Positions 1 to 8,590 of a stretch of 64,000 nt of DNA are shown here, piece by piece. Each line of letters opens with the position of its first letter. Position 1 is the first letter of the stretch. The notes beneath the pieces were generated by a model. That model was given only the letters and a program-made list of their open reading frames with translations. It ran no database searches and was not told where the DNA came from. Source of the stretch: Streptomyces sp. NBC_00443 (GTDB taxonomy: Bacteria > Actinomycetota > Actinomycetes > Streptomycetales > Streptomycetaceae); the NCBI RefSeq assembly GCF_036014175.1, contig NZ_CP107917.1:2790001-2854000 (forward strand), in the 5' to 3' direction. Made by a program: the position numbers and the translations under genes.

Positions 1-337
1 GCGGACGGCGGATCGCGGGCGCAGGCCCCCGCGAATCACTCCCCCAGTCCCAGCGGCTCGCCGCGGACGCCGGCAGGCCGACGGCGGGGGGCGACGGTCA
101 GCCCCGGCGGTCAGCGGACGGTTGGGCGACAGGCGGCGCTCAGCGGAAGGTGGGCAGAAGGCCCCTCGCGAACCGCTCCCCCAGTCCCGGCAGGCTGCGC
201 AGCGGACGGCGAGCGGTGGCGGGTGCGGGGTCGGTCAGTCGGCGGTGGTCAGTGGGTGGCGCCCGGCGGGACGTCCGCGGCTGCGGCTCGTCCCAAGCCG
301 CTTGCCGTCGGATACGGATGCCGGTGTTCCGGAACCC
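1..337. other. left-edge intergenic region with a degenerate direct repeat
   Basis: No gene is recognised here. A segment of about 40 bp occurs twice in imperfect form, at about 27-70 and 161-208, both copies sharing a CTCCCCCAGTCCC core. Read on the minus strand, the right-hand copy could encode a short tail ending in FARGLLPTFR and a stop, so this may be the decayed end of a gene, but nothing upstream supports a reading frame. Confidence 0.35.
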
Positions 338-610
338 CTAGAAGCTCCAGGAGAGCGTGTTGTCCGCCTGCACGAAGGCCAGCAGGACCAGCAGGTCGGC
401 GACGCCCAGGCCCATGCCCAGGTAGGCGCGGCCCCTGCGCTTGGTGCCCCGCCACAGGGACGCTGCGGCCAGGACGATCGCGGTCGGGCCGAGGAAGAGG
501 TTGAAGACGAGGAGGCCGAGGAGGCCGAGGATGAAGGACGCCACGGCCATGCCGTCGGCGTCGCGGGTGCGGGTGCCGGGGCGCGCGGTGGCCGGTGCGG
601 TGAGGTGCAT
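338..610 (-). CDS. small DUF4190-type membrane protein
   Basis: Predicted 90-residue membrane protein. After a hydrophilic N-terminus of about 20 residues there are two hydrophobic segments, roughly residues 22-44 (starting AVASFILGLLGLL) and 66-84, joined by a short basic loop (RGTKRRGRAYLGMGLG). This matches the two-helix DUF4190 pattern, in which small-residue-rich helices flank a basic GRxxAxxGxxLG-like loop. The ATG has a GGGAG ribosome site about 9 bases upstream. It lies downstream of a 50-residue membrane protein on the same strand and both are divergent from a TetR regulator, so all may share control. Function is unknown; the family label rests on pattern recognition only. Confidence 0.7.
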   Translation of the reverse strand: MHLTAPATARPGTRTRDADGMAVASFILGLLGLLVFNLFLGPTAIVLAAASLWRGTKRRGRAYLGMGLGVADLLVLLAFVQADNTLSWSF

Positions 611-666
611 GGGTGTCAGCTCCCGAGAAGTCGGTTCGGATGACGGAGTCGATTCGGACGACGGAG

Positions 667-819
667 TCAGTTGCGGCGGGCGTGACGCTCGCGGGCGGCG
701 AAGATGCCCAGCCAGACGGCGACCACGGCGGCGGCAACGGCGGTGAAGGCGAGCGGTGCGTGGGCCACAGTGCCCAGCAGCACGCCCAGCAGCAGGAGCG
801 CGGCGACGAGGAACAGCAT
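667..819 (-). CDS. 50-residue hydrophobic membrane protein
   Basis: Very small protein starting MLFLVAALLL and ending in a basic tail (AARERHARRN). It consists of two consecutive hydrophobic stretches and is probably an inner-membrane hairpin. This ATG is preferred to an in-frame one farther upstream because a GGGGGC ribosome site precedes it and the longer form would run through the regulator's operator sites. It is divergent from the FabR-like TetR gene and therefore a likely target of that regulator. No function can be assigned. Confidence 0.65.
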   Translation of the reverse strand: MLFLVAALLLLGVLLGTVAHAPLAFTAVAAAVVAVWLGIFAARERHARRN

Positions 820-875
820 GGGATGGAGCCCCCTTCGAGATCCCTCTCGCTGGAGATCTCTCTCGTTACGTTTGG

Positions 876-903
876 GTGAACAGTTGTAGTAACAGTTGTT
901 CAC
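876..903. promoter_or_regulatory. putative TetR operator 1 in the divergent promoter region
   Basis: Inverted repeat GTGAACA (876-882) and TGTTCAC (897-903). Inside it the element AACAGTTGT occurs twice, starting at 879 and 891. The GTGAAC...GTTCAC architecture resembles the operators of the FabR/DesT group of TetR regulators, which matches the protein encoded at 968. It lies between that gene and the small membrane protein. Confidence 0.6.
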
Positions 904-948
904 TGACTCCAAGTCTAGCGCGCCCCGCGGCTTTTCAATTCCAGAGAA

Positions 949-961
949 CAGTTGTTAACTG
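949..961. promoter_or_regulatory. putative TetR operator 2 overlapping the tetR start
   Basis: CAGTT (949-953) GTT AACTG (957-961): a perfect 5-bp inverted repeat with a 3-bp spacer, inside a third copy of the AACAGTTGT element. It ends six bases before the regulator's ATG, which fits autorepression. Confidence 0.55.
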
Positions 962-967
962 CATGGT

Positions 968-1594
968 ATGAGTCACACCTTCGGTATCCGGCAGGCCCAG
1001 AAGCAGAAGACCCGCCAGTCCCTCCTGGACGCGGCGCTCGCACTGCTGGAGGAGCAGAGCCTGAGCAGCCTGGGCCTGCGCGAGGTCACCCGTGCCGTCG
1101 GCGTCGCCCCCACCGCCTTCTACCGGCACTTCCGCTCCACCGCCGACCTCGGAGTCGCCCTCGTCGAGGAGGCGCTGGGCAGTCTGCACCCCATGATCCG
1201 GACGATCGTCAGCTCCGCCGGGGACAGCGACCAACGCATAGAACGCGCCGTCGACCTGATCGCCCGGCATGTCGACACCCACCCTGCCCACGTCCGCTTC
1301 ATCGCCCGGGAGCGGCACGGCGGCGTGCAGTCGGTGCGGGAGGCGATCCAGGACCAACTGGCCCGTTTCGCCGAGGAGGTGAAGGTCGCGCTCACCAAGG
1401 ACCCGGTCTCCGAGGGCTGGAACGACGACGACCTCCTCATGCTCGCCAACCTCTACGTCGACCAGATGCTGATGACGGCCTCGCTGTTCCTGGACGCCCT
1501 GGAGGCGCCGGAGGAGGAGCGGCGGCGCGTCGCCCAGGTCGCGACCCGCCAGATGCGGTTGATCAGCATCGGCCGGGAGCACTGGCTGGACTGA
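968..1594 (+). CDS. FabR-like TetR family transcriptional regulator
   Basis: 208-residue TetR repressor. The N-terminal helix-turn-helix (about residues 12-58) contains GIRQAQKQKTRQSLLDAA, LREVTRAVGVAPTAFYRHF and then a short ligand-domain linker. These segments closely resemble E. coli FabR (GIRAQQKEKTRRSL..., REVAREAGIAPTSFYRHFR), as do the RERHGG and MRLISIGREHWL regions near the C-terminus. FabR-type repressors sense acyl-CoA/ACP and control membrane lipid genes; the ligand here is not shown. No Shine-Dalgarno sequence is visible before the ATG and an operator ends 6 bases upstream, so the mRNA may be leaderless and autorepressed. No fatty acid desaturase gene is adjacent; the nearest lipid-related gene is the thioesterase-fold protein at 2313. 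Confidence 0.9.
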   Translation: MSHTFGIRQAQKQKTRQSLLDAALALLEEQSLSSLGLREVTRAVGVAPTAFYRHFRSTADLGVALVEEALGSLHPMIRTIVSSAGDSDQRIERAVDLIARHVDTHPAHVRFIARERHGGVQSVREAIQDQLARFAEEVKVALTKDPVSEGWNDDDLLMLANLYVDQMLMTASLFLDALEAPEEERRRVAQVATRQMRLISIGREHWLD

Positions 1595-1610
1595 GGACGG
1601 CGCAACGCCA

Positions 1611-1648
1611 CAGGGGCGGCACCCCGTTCACCGGGAGTGCCGCCCCTG
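1611..1648. terminator. bidirectional hairpin terminator
   Basis: Perfect 11-bp inverted repeat CAGGGGCGGCA (1611-1621) and TGCCGCCCCTG (1638-1648) with a 16-base loop, between the convergent TetR gene and the lipoprotein gene. It can serve both strands. Confidence 0.85.
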
Positions 1649-1674
1649 TCGTACGACTCGTACGGCGCCCTGCG

Positions 1675-2061
1675 TCAGCTCTTGGTCGACGACGCCGCCG
1701 CGCTCGGCGCACCACTCGGCACCCCGCTGGGAGCCGCCCCGCCGCCGGGCCCACCACAGCCACCCTGACCCCCGCCGGGGCCACCCTGCCCTCCACCGGG
1801 GCCGCCACTGGCCGCACCGCTCGGCGCACCCGACGGCACACCGGAAGGCGCACCCGACGGCTGCGCGGTCGGAGCGCCCGACGGCGCACCGCTGGGCGCC
1901 CCCGAAGCCGCACCGCTCGGCTGCTGACACGACGACTGCTGCTGCCCGGAGTTGCCGCTGTTCGACGTCGATGACGACGAGTCGCCGGACCCGCAGGCCG
2001 CCAGGGCCAGGGGCGAGAGCGCCAGCAGGGCCACAGCGGGGAGGAGACGCGCACGCTTCAT
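1675..2061 (-). CDS. low-complexity Ser/Gly/Ala/Pro lipoprotein
   Basis: 128-residue secreted lipoprotein. The signal peptide is MKRARLLPAVALLALSP followed by the lipobox LAAC, so a lipidated Cys at about residue 22 is expected. The mature part is almost wholly repetitive: a Ser-rich segment, tandem PSGA units (GAPSGAPSGAP and variants), then glycine-rich GGPGGGQGG units, and a second PSG run. The start is set by the signal peptide and a GGAG site about 8 bases upstream. Such tails usually act as flexible wall linkers, but no attached domain is present, so its role is unknown. It converges on the TetR gene across a shared terminator. Confidence 0.75.
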   Translation of the reverse strand: MKRARLLPAVALLALSPLALAACGSGDSSSSTSNSGNSGQQQSSCQQPSGAASGAPSGAPSGAPTAQPSGAPSGVPSGAPSGAASGGPGGGQGGPGGGQGGCGGPGGGAAPSGVPSGAPSAAASSTKS

Positions 2062-2312
2062 GAGAGACAGCTCCAAGGAAGATGAGGAAACTGAGGAAGT
2101 CCTGGGCGCGAACTCAACCAACGCCGCTTAGGGCTCCCTTGAGGCCCGGCTGTCGAGGGCCTGTGCGCCGGGCAAAGCGCACCTCAACACACTCCGCTGA
2201 CCTGCGACTTTCCTTGGATACTCAGCCAACTCGCTGGTACAGGGCCGTGACACGGCGGAGCCGGATCGCAGCACGGCCCCGCACGCCGGGACCCCGCACC
2301 ACCAGGGCCGCT

Positions 2313-3176
2313 TCAGCCGAGCCGCACCCTCGCCAACTGCCTCGACTGCGCCACCAACCGGTCCGCGCTGTCCCACACTTCCGCGTCCTCCTCCAGGAAG
2401 CCGCCGGCGAGGTTGCGGGTGGTGATGGACACGCGCAGGGGGCCCGGGGCCGGGCGGCAGCGGATGTGGACGGTCAGTTCGACCGTCGGGACCCAGCCGG
2501 AGATGCCGATCTCGAAGGCCGTCGGGGGCAGCGCGTCGACGGCCAGGAGCAGGGAGAGGGGGTCGGCGTCGCGGCCGTCCGCGAGGCCGAACCAGGCCCG
2601 CATCTCGCCCTTGCCCGAGGGCTGCCCGAGTGCCCAGCCCAGGGTGGACGGGTCGAGCTTGAGCATGAGGCGGTCGGCGATGGCCGAGCTGCCGGAGACG
2701 GGAGCGGGGCCGTCTTCGGGGCCGAAACAGTGGTCCATCGGCGGGATCGCGGGCGGCTCGGCCGTCGTACGGACGTCGTCGGGGAGGGCGCCGAGGTCGC
2801 CGTAGGAGGCGAGGACGCGGATGCGTTCGACCTCGCGGCCCTGCTCGTCGTACTGGAAGAGCGAGGCGGTGCCGGTCGACAGGGTTCGCCCGGTGCGCAC
2901 CACTTCGGTGCGGACGACCGCCGGGCCAGGCTGGGACGCGGTGAGGTAGTGCGCGGAGATGGTGAACGGGTCACCGTGCGGGAGTGCGTCCGCGAGGGCG
3001 CGGCCGAGGACGGCCAGCAGGTATCCGCCGTTGACGGCGCTGATGATCGTCCACCCGGCGGACAGGTCGATGTCGTAGACGCCGGGTTCGCGCAGGGTCA
3101 GCGCGGTGTCGCGGTCGAACTCGCTGTCGCCGATCGTGGCCCGGGAGGCCGTCGGGGCAGAGGCTGCTTCTGGCAT
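2313..3176 (-). CDS. thioesterase family (acyl-CoA thioesterase, TesB-like) protein
   Basis: 287-residue cytoplasmic protein resembling double-hotdog thioesterases of the TesB/4HBT_3 type. The first hotdog (about residues 15-115) has the AVNGGYLLAVLGRAL helix typical of these folds. The second (about 165-285) contains AIADRLMLKLDPSTLG and PPTAFEIGISGWVPTVELTVHIR. Substrate is unknown; acyl-CoA is the usual one. An in-frame ATG 15 bases upstream gives a five-residue longer form, and neither has a strong ribosome site. An inverted repeat lies just before the start and may be an operator. It is divergent from the esterase gene at 3324. Confidence 0.75.
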   Translation of the reverse strand: MPEAASAPTASRATIGDSEFDRDTALTLREPGVYDIDLSAGWTIISAVNGGYLLAVLGRALADALPHGDPFTISAHYLTASQPGPAVVRTEVVRTGRTLSTGTASLFQYDEQGREVERIRVLASYGDLGALPDDVRTTAEPPAIPPMDHCFGPEDGPAPVSGSSAIADRLMLKLDPSTLGWALGQPSGKGEMRAWFGLADGRDADPLSLLLAVDALPPTAFEIGISGWVPTVELTVHIRCRPAPGPLRVSITTRNLAGGFLEEDAEVWDSADRLVAQSRQLARVRLG

Positions 3177-3192
3177 GGATGAACGGTACAAC

Positions 3193-3214
3193 AGCTAACT
3201 ACTAAGCGGTAGCT
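3193..3214. promoter_or_regulatory. inverted repeat upstream of the thioesterase gene (possible operator)
   Basis: AGCTA (3193-3197) and TAGCT (3210-3214) separated by 12 bases, about 17 bases before the thioesterase start. The AT-rich patch stands out in a GC-rich setting and could be a promoter with an overlapping TetR-type operator. No binding protein is identified. Confidence 0.35.
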
Positions 3215-3323
3215 TTTTCCGTCGAAGGGGACGCGCCCCCTTCCGGACGAGATGTGCGCAACTCTTCGGCAAGTGCCCCGGCTCGCCCGAAACCCGAAGC
3301 CCGCTGTGGCCCTCTATGAGGAC

Positions 3324-4562
3324 ATGAGTCTCACCGGGACCCCGTTCCTCTACACGTTGATCGCGCTGTGCGTCGTCGCCGTCGCGCTGCCGCTGGTCCT
3401 GTGGTCACGAGTGCGTGGGCCCAAGGTCGTGCGGGGCGCCGCCCGGGTGCTGATGCTGCTGTTCGCCCAGGCCACGGCGGTGGCGCTGGTCTTCACCATG
3501 GTGAACAACTCCAACCAGCTGTACGACAGTTGGGGCGATCTGCTCGGCACCAGCGACCATGTGCACGAGGCCGCCGACCTCGGGGCGAGCGGCACGGGCG
3601 GGATCGCGCTGGAGAAGCTGCCCAAGGTGCGGCAGACGTTCAAGCCTGCCAAGGGGCCGGGTATGCGCGCGGAGGGCGGGGTGCTCGTCACGCAGCTCAA
3701 GGGCGGGGTCTCCGGAGTGCACGCCGAGGTCAACGTCTGGCTGCCGCCGCAGTACCACGAGCCCGCCTACCGCAATCACCGGTTCCCGGTCGTCGAGGTG
3801 CTGCCGGGCTTCCCGGGCTCGTCGAAGGCCTGGTACGGGACGATGGACGCGCCCCAGCAGCTGGCGCCGCTGATGCGCAGCGGGCAGGTCGAGCCGTTCA
3901 TCATCGTCTCGCCGCGCACCTCGTTGCTGCCCGGCGTGGACACCGGCTGCGCGAACATCCCGGGCAAGGTGAACGCCGACAGCTGGCTCAGCGTCGACGT
4001 GCCGCGGATGGTCATGGACAACTTCCGCGCCCAGGCCGCGCCGGACGGCTGGGCCGTCGCCGGGTACTCGGCGGGCGGGCACTGCGCGGCCAAGCTCGCC
4101 GTCGCGCACCCCGACCGCTACCGGGCCGCGGTCAGCCTGTCCGGCTACAACGACCCCGTGGCCGTACCCCAGTCGCTCGCCGCCAAGTCCCCCGCGCTGC
4201 GGGCCGCGAACAACCCGTACGACCTCCTCAAGAAATCCCGTGTCCCGCCGCGCGTGGCGCTCTACCTCTCCGGTCAGCCGAAGGACGGGTACGAGGCGGC
4301 CATGGCCGTCGAGCGGGCCGCGAAGGCGCCGACGACCGTGGACGTGGTGTTCATCCCGAGCAGCGCGGGCGGTCACACCATGGCGCTGTGGAAGCCGCAG
4401 GTGGTCCCGGCGTTCCGCTGGCTGAGTGAGGTGATGGGGCCCCCGCAGCAGACCCGTACGGCGCCGGGCGCTACTCCTCTCGCACCGTCGACCGCCGGTT
4501 CCAGGCCCGCGGAGCTCGCCAGTGGAACCGCATCGCGAGCAGCCGCAGCACGAAGGCCGTGA
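3324..4562 (+). CDS. membrane-anchored alpha/beta-hydrolase-fold esterase (PF00756 type)
   Basis: 412-residue protein with two or three N-terminal transmembrane helices (about residues 5-27 and 36-60), then an extracytoplasmic esterase/antigen-85-like domain (about 115-375). The nucleophile elbow is GYSAGGHC (GxSxG, Ser about 249), after PFIIVSPRTS and before the acid region; the likely catalytic His is in GGHTMALW (about 350). Related proteins are acyl- or mycolyl-transferase-like esterases; the substrate is unknown. Start ATGAGTCTCACC was chosen because it begins the first transmembrane helix; an in-frame ATG at 3252 has no support. The last ~30 residues are low-complexity and overlap the convergent channel gene by 92 bases, so the true end may be earlier. 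Confidence 0.8.
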   Translation: MSLTGTPFLYTLIALCVVAVALPLVLWSRVRGPKVVRGAARVLMLLFAQATAVALVFTMVNNSNQLYDSWGDLLGTSDHVHEAADLGASGTGGIALEKLPKVRQTFKPAKGPGMRAEGGVLVTQLKGGVSGVHAEVNVWLPPQYHEPAYRNHRFPVVEVLPGFPGSSKAWYGTMDAPQQLAPLMRSGQVEPFIIVSPRTSLLPGVDTGCANIPGKVNADSWLSVDVPRMVMDNFRAQAAPDGWAVAGYSAGGHCAAKLAVAHPDRYRAAVSLSGYNDPVAVPQSLAAKSPALRAANNPYDLLKKSRVPPRVALYLSGQPKDGYEAAMAVERAAKAPTTVDVVFIPSSAGGHTMALWKPQVVPAFRWLSEVMGPPQQTRTAPGATPLAPSTAGSRPAELASGTASRAAAARRP

Positions 4563-5148
4563 CGGCCGCGAGGGTGCTGGTGAGCGGGGTCAGGGCGTCG
4601 TAGTGGATGCACAGGACGGTCATCGTGGCGCCGACGATAGCCGGGACCGCGTACAGGTCGCGGTCCCAGCGCAGCAGTGACGGCACCTCGTTGGCGAGAA
4701 CGTCGCGCAGCACACCGCCGCCCACGGCGGTCGCGAGGCCCAGGGCGACGGAGGCGGTGAGGTTGAGGCCGTAGTCGTACGCTTTCGTCGTCCCGGCGAC
4801 GCAGAACAGGCCGAGTCCCGCCGCGTCGAAGACGTTCACTCCGGTCTGGATGCGCTCCACGTGCGGGTGGAGGAAGAAGACGAGCAGCGCGGCGAGCAGC
4901 GGGGTGAGGAAGTACCCCAGATCCGTGAAGGCGGCCGGGGGTACGGCGCCGATGACCACGTCCCGGAACAGCCCGCCGCCCAGGGCGGTGACCTCGGCGA
5001 GGACGGCGATGCCGAAGACGTCGAAGTTCTTGCGGACCGCCAGCAGCGCGCCGGAGATGGCGAAGACGAAGATGCCGATCAGGTCGAGCGTGTGCTGGAC
5101 GGACGGGCTGAACAGTTGCTGGAGCACCGGCACATTCTCGCTCAGCAC
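4471..5148 (-). CDS. TRIC cation channel / UPF0126 family membrane protein
   Basis: About 225 residues with seven predicted transmembrane helices. Two repeated halves each carry the family's glycine-rich signature: [16 protein letters not shown] in the first half and [15 protein letters not shown] in the second, with [16 protein letters not shown] near the N-terminus. Prokaryotic members of this family (such as YicG) are homologous to eukaryotic TRIC channels and form monovalent cation or small-solute channels. The GTG start gives [13 protein letters not shown]; a TTG 18 bases upstream is possible but lies in the terminator stem of the preceding operon. The 3' end overlaps the convergent esterase gene by 92 bases. 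Confidence 0.85.
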   Translation of the reverse strand: MLSENVPVLQQLFSPSVQHTLDLIGIFVFAISGALLAVRKNFDVFGIAVLAEVTALGGGLFRDVVIGAVPPAAFTDLGYFLTPLLAALLVFFLHPHVERIQTGVNVFDAAGLGLFCVAGTTKAYDYGLNLTASVALGLATAVGGGVLRDVLANEVPSLLRWDRDLYAVPAIVGATMTVLCIHYDALTPLTSTLAAVTAFVLRLLAMRFHWRAPRAWNRRSTVREE

Positions 5149-5150
5149 AA

Positions 5151-5181
5151 GGCCCCCGCCTTGCAAAGGAAGGCGGGGGCC
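5151..5181. terminator. rho-independent-like hairpin after the peptide ABC operon
   Basis: GGCCCCCGCCTT (5151-5162) and AAGGCGGGGGCC (5170-5181), a perfect 12-bp stem with a 7-base loop. It lies immediately downstream of the last gene of the minus-strand transporter operon. Confidence 0.9.
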
Positions 5182-5190
5182 GGGGCTGGG

Positions 5191-6480
5191 TTACTTCTTT
5201 TCGTCCGAAGTTTCCGCAGCGGACTCCGCAGAGGCCTCAGCCTCGGCGGCCTCGTCGGAAGCCTCGTCCGCCGGTGTCTCCTCGGACTCCGCAGTCTCGG
5301 ACTCCGCGGCCTCGGATTCCGCAGCCGCCGCCGGCGCCTCCTTGGAAACCGGGGCGTCAGCTGTCTCCTCCGCCGGCACCAGCTCCGCGGCCTTCTTGGC
5401 CACGGTCAGCAGCACCGTGTCCTGCGGCTGCTGGTCCTCGAAGTTCTCCGGGTGGTGGCAGGCCACCCGCTGGCCGGGCCTCAGCTCCAGCAGCGGCGGC
5501 TCCGTCGTCCGGCAGATCTCCGTCGCCTTCCAGCACCGCGTGTGGAAGCGGCAGCCGCTCGGCGGGGAGATCGGCGAGGGCACGTCGCCGCGCAGCAGGA
5601 TGCGCTCGCTCTTGGCGCCCCGGCGCTTGGGGTCCGGCACCGGCACGGCGGACATCAGGGCCTTGGTGTACGGGTGCATCGGCGCCTCGTACAACGAGGT
5701 GCGGTCGGCGAGCTCGACGATCTTGCCGAGGTACATCACCGCGATCCGGTCCGAGACGTGCCGTACGACGGACAGGTCGTGGGCGATGATCACGTACGTG
5801 AGGCCGAGCTCCTGCTGGAGGTCGTCCATCAGGTTCACGACCTGGGCCTGGATCGACACGTCCAGCGCGGACACCGGCTCGTCCGCCACGACGAGCTTCG
5901 GCTTCAGGGCGAGCGCCCGGGCGATGCCGATGCGCTGGCGCTGACCGCCGGAGAACTCGTGCGGGTAGCGGTTGTAGTGCTCGGGGCTCAGACCCACCAG
6001 CTCCAGGAGCCGCTGGACCTCCTTCTTCACCCCGCCCTCGGGCTCGACGCCCTGGAGCCGGAACGGCGCCGAGACGATGCCGCCGATGGTGTGCCGGGGG
6101 TTCAGGGAGCCGTACGGGTCCTGGAAGATCATCTGGATGTCCCGCCGCAGCGGACGCATACCGGCCGTGCTCAGCCGCGTGATGTCCTGGCCCTCGAAGT
6201 GGATCGAGCCGCCCGTGGGGTCCTGGAGGCGGGTGATGACCCGGCCCATGGTCGACTTGCCGCAGCCGGACTCGCCGACCACGCCGAGGGTCTCGCCCTT
6301 GCGCACCTCGAAGTCGATGCCGTCGACCGCCTTGACCGCGCCGACCTGACGCTGGAGGACGCCCTTGCGGATCGGGAAGTGCTTCTGCAGGCCCTCGACC
6401 TTGAGCAGCACCTCACGCTCCGCAACGGGAGCCGACGCCTGCGCCGGGACGGCCGCGTCCGATTTCTTCGTCTCACTCAC
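5191..6480 (-). CDS. oligopeptide ABC transporter ATP-binding protein (DppF/OppF type)
   Basis: 429-residue ATPase of a peptide importer. Walker A is GESGCGKST (about residues 69-77), signature FSGGQRQR, Walker B LVVADEP, followed by the oligopeptide-transporter C-terminal region with a cysteine-containing motif ([15 protein letters not shown]) typical of the Fe-S-like/zinc motif in this subfamily. The last ~85 residues are an unusual acidic tail of Ala, Glu and Ser ([12 protein letters not shown]...), which standard members lack. The GTG start overlaps the stop of the upstream ATPase gene (GTGA), showing translational coupling; longer in-frame extensions are antisense to that gene's end. Last gene of the operon. 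Confidence 0.93.
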   Translation of the reverse strand: MSETKKSDAAVPAQASAPVAEREVLLKVEGLQKHFPIRKGVLQRQVGAVKAVDGIDFEVRKGETLGVVGESGCGKSTMGRVITRLQDPTGGSIHFEGQDITRLSTAGMRPLRRDIQMIFQDPYGSLNPRHTIGGIVSAPFRLQGVEPEGGVKKEVQRLLELVGLSPEHYNRYPHEFSGGQRQRIGIARALALKPKLVVADEPVSALDVSIQAQVVNLMDDLQQELGLTYVIIAHDLSVVRHVSDRIAVMYLGKIVELADRTSLYEAPMHPYTKALMSAVPVPDPKRRGAKSERILLRGDVPSPISPPSGCRFHTRCWKATEICRTTEPPLLELRPGQRVACHHPENFEDQQPQDTVLLTVAKKAAELVPAEETADAPVSKEAPAAAAESEAAESETAESEETPADEASDEAAEAEASAESAAETSDEKK

Positions 6481-7574
6481 AGCTTCGGCGCAATCTCTTC
6501 GGTCCAGATCCGCGTACGGTCCTCCGCCGAGAGGTGGCAGGCGGAGAAGTGTCCACTGCCGACCGGCTGGAGCTCCGGGCGCACGGTACGGGTGACATCG
6601 CCCTTGGGGATGTCCGCGTACGGGCAGCGGGGATGGAAGGCGCAGCCCGAGGGGACGTTGATGAGGCTCGGCGGCTGGCCCTTGACGGGGATGAGCCGTT
6701 CCGAGGTCTCGCGGTCGATGCGCGGCATCGAGCCGAGCAGGCCCCAGGTGTACGGGTGTTGCGGCCGCTCGAAGACGTCGTCCACGCTGCCGCGCTCCAC
6801 GCACCGGCCGCCGTACATCACCAGGACGTCGTCGGCGATCTCGGCGACCACGCCGAGGTCGTGGGTGATCAGGACGACCGCGGAGCCGAACTCCTTCTGC
6901 AGGTCCCGGATGAGGTCGAGGATCTGCGCCTGGACGGTCACGTCGAGGGCGGTCGTCGGCTCGTCCGCGATGAGCAGTTCGGGGTTGTTGACCAGCGCCA
7001 TGGCGATCATCGCGCGCTGGCGCATACCGCCGGAGAACTCGTGCGGGTAGCTGTCGATACGCTTGCCGGGCTCGGGGATGCCGACCCGGTCGAGCATCTC
7101 GACGGCCCGCTTGCGCGCGGCCTTCTTACTGACGTCGTGGTGGACCCGGTACGCCTCCACGATCTGGTTGCCGATCGTGTAGTACGGGTGCATCGCGGAC
7201 AGCGGATCCTGGAAGATCATCGCCATCTCGCGGCCGCGCAGTCGGCGCACCTCGTCCGGCTCGGCGGAGATCAGCTCCTTGCCGCCGAGCCAGATCTCGC
7301 CGGACATCCGGACGTTCTTGCCGCGTGCCCCGAGCCGGTGCAGGCCCATGATCGCCAGCGAGGTGACGGACTTGCCGGAGCCCGACTCGCCCACGATACA
7401 GAGGGTCTTGCCCTTCTCCACCTGGAAGGTGAGTCCGTCGACGGACTTGACCAGGCCGTCGTCGGTGGGGAAGTGCACCTTGAGGTCTCGGACCGCGAGG
7501 AAGGCGTCGGAGCCGTTCGAGGGTGAGCTGGTCGGCTCGCCCACGGCGGCACCGGTCTTGGAGAGTTCGGTCAC
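6477..7574 (-). CDS. oligopeptide ABC transporter ATP-binding protein (DppD/OppD type)
   Basis: 365-residue ATPase partner of the DppF-type protein. Walker A GESGSGKS (about residues 61-68), signature FSGGMRQR, Walker [14 protein letters not shown]-loop VLITHDLG, and the C-terminal [11 protein letters not shown] cysteine motif of the oligopeptide subfamily. The GTG start overlaps the permease stop (GTGA) and the gene's own stop overlaps the next start in the same way. Together these two ATPases energise the permeases encoded at 7571 and 10458. Confidence 0.95.
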   Translation of the reverse strand: MTELSKTGAAVGEPTSSPSNGSDAFLAVRDLKVHFPTDDGLVKSVDGLTFQVEKGKTLCIVGESGSGKSVTSLAIMGLHRLGARGKNVRMSGEIWLGGKELISAEPDEVRRLRGREMAMIFQDPLSAMHPYYTIGNQIVEAYRVHHDVSKKAARKRAVEMLDRVGIPEPGKRIDSYPHEFSGGMRQRAMIAMALVNNPELLIADEPTTALDVTVQAQILDLIRDLQKEFGSAVVLITHDLGVVAEIADDVLVMYGGRCVERGSVDDVFERPQHPYTWGLLGSMPRIDRETSERLIPVKGQPPSLINVPSGCAFHPRCPYADIPKGDVTRTVRPELQPVGSGHFSACHLSAEDRTRIWTEEIAPKL

Positions 7575-8578
7575 GAGAGCCTCACGCGCGGGTCGGCGGC
7601 GGCGTAGAGCAGGTCCACCAGGAGATTTGCGATCACGACGAAGAAGGCGGCCAGCAGGGTGACGCCGAGGATCGGGGGCAGGTCGTTGTCAGTGATGCCC
7701 TGTACCGCGTACTGGCCGATGCCGGGCAGCGAGAACACGGTCTCGGTGATCACGGCGCCGCCGAGCAACAGGCCCAGGTCCATACCGAAAACGGTGATGA
7801 TCGGGGTCAGCGCCGCCCGCAGCCCGTGCCGGGCCACGACCTTGCGCTCGCGCAGGCCCTTGGCGCGGGCCGTGCGGATGAAGTCCTCGTTCATCGTCTC
7901 CAGCATGCCCGAGCGGGTGAGCCGCGCGTAGATGGCGGAGTACAGCAGGGCGAGCGAGCACCAGGCGGGGATGAGCGTGTTGGCCCATTGCGCCGGATTC
8001 TCGGTGAACGGTACGTAGGTGCGGCCGAAGATCGGCCATTGGAAGGTGAAGAGCAGCAGCGCCAGGTTGCCCGTGAAGAACATGGGCAGCGAGACACCGG
8101 CGAGCGCGACGCCCATGAACGTGCGGTCGAAGAAGCTGCGGGGCTTGAGCGCGGAGACCACGCCGATCAGCACACCGGACACCAGCCACAGCACGGCGGC
8201 ACCGCCGGCCAGCGAGAGGGTCACCGGAAGGCGCGAGGTGAGCTGCGGCCACACCTCGACGTGGTTCTTGAAGGAGTAGCCGAAGCACGGCGCGTTGCAC
8301 TGCGTCGTGGTCGGACCCAGGTCATAGGTGGCGCCGGCCACGATCCCCTTGATGAAGTGCCAGTACTGGACGTACAGGGGCTGGTCCAGACCGAGGTTCT
8401 GCTTGACCGCGGCGATGTCGGCCTTCGTCGGGCTCTTTCCGATGTACTGCTGCGCGAGCTGGTCGGCGGTCTGGCCGGCCATCCGTGGCAGCAGGAAGAA
8501 GATCGCGAAGGTGACCGCGGTGACGACCAGCAGCAGGATCACTGCCGCGAGCGTCCGACGGAGGATGTACGAGATCAC
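7571..8578 (-). CDS. oligopeptide ABC transporter permease (DppB/OppB type)
   Basis: 335-residue inner-membrane permease with an N-terminal helix (ISYILRRTLAAVILLLV), a large external loop and a cluster of five helices. The EAA-type coupling motif is in the region around RTARAKGLRERKVVARHGLR. The GTG start is well placed and the stop overlaps the next gene. A strong hairpin separates it from the upstream substrate-binding protein gene, so it is probably expressed at lower level than that protein. Confidence 0.95.
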   Translation of the reverse strand: MISYILRRTLAAVILLLVVTAVTFAIFFLLPRMAGQTADQLAQQYIGKSPTKADIAAVKQNLGLDQPLYVQYWHFIKGIVAGATYDLGPTTTQCNAPCFGYSFKNHVEVWPQLTSRLPVTLSLAGGAAVLWLVSGVLIGVVSALKPRSFFDRTFMGVALAGVSLPMFFTGNLALLLFTFQWPIFGRTYVPFTENPAQWANTLIPAWCSLALLYSAIYARLTRSGMLETMNEDFIRTARAKGLRERKVVARHGLRAALTPIITVFGMDLGLLLGGAVITETVFSLPGIGQYAVQGITDNDLPPILGVTLLAAFFVVIANLLVDLLYAAADPRVRLS

Positions 8579-8590
8579 GGGGACCGGCGC

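Noticed and set aside
3252..3323. Upstream ATG for the esterase gene
   Set aside because: The extra 24 residues are not hydrophobic and lack a ribosome site; the transmembrane start follows at 3324.
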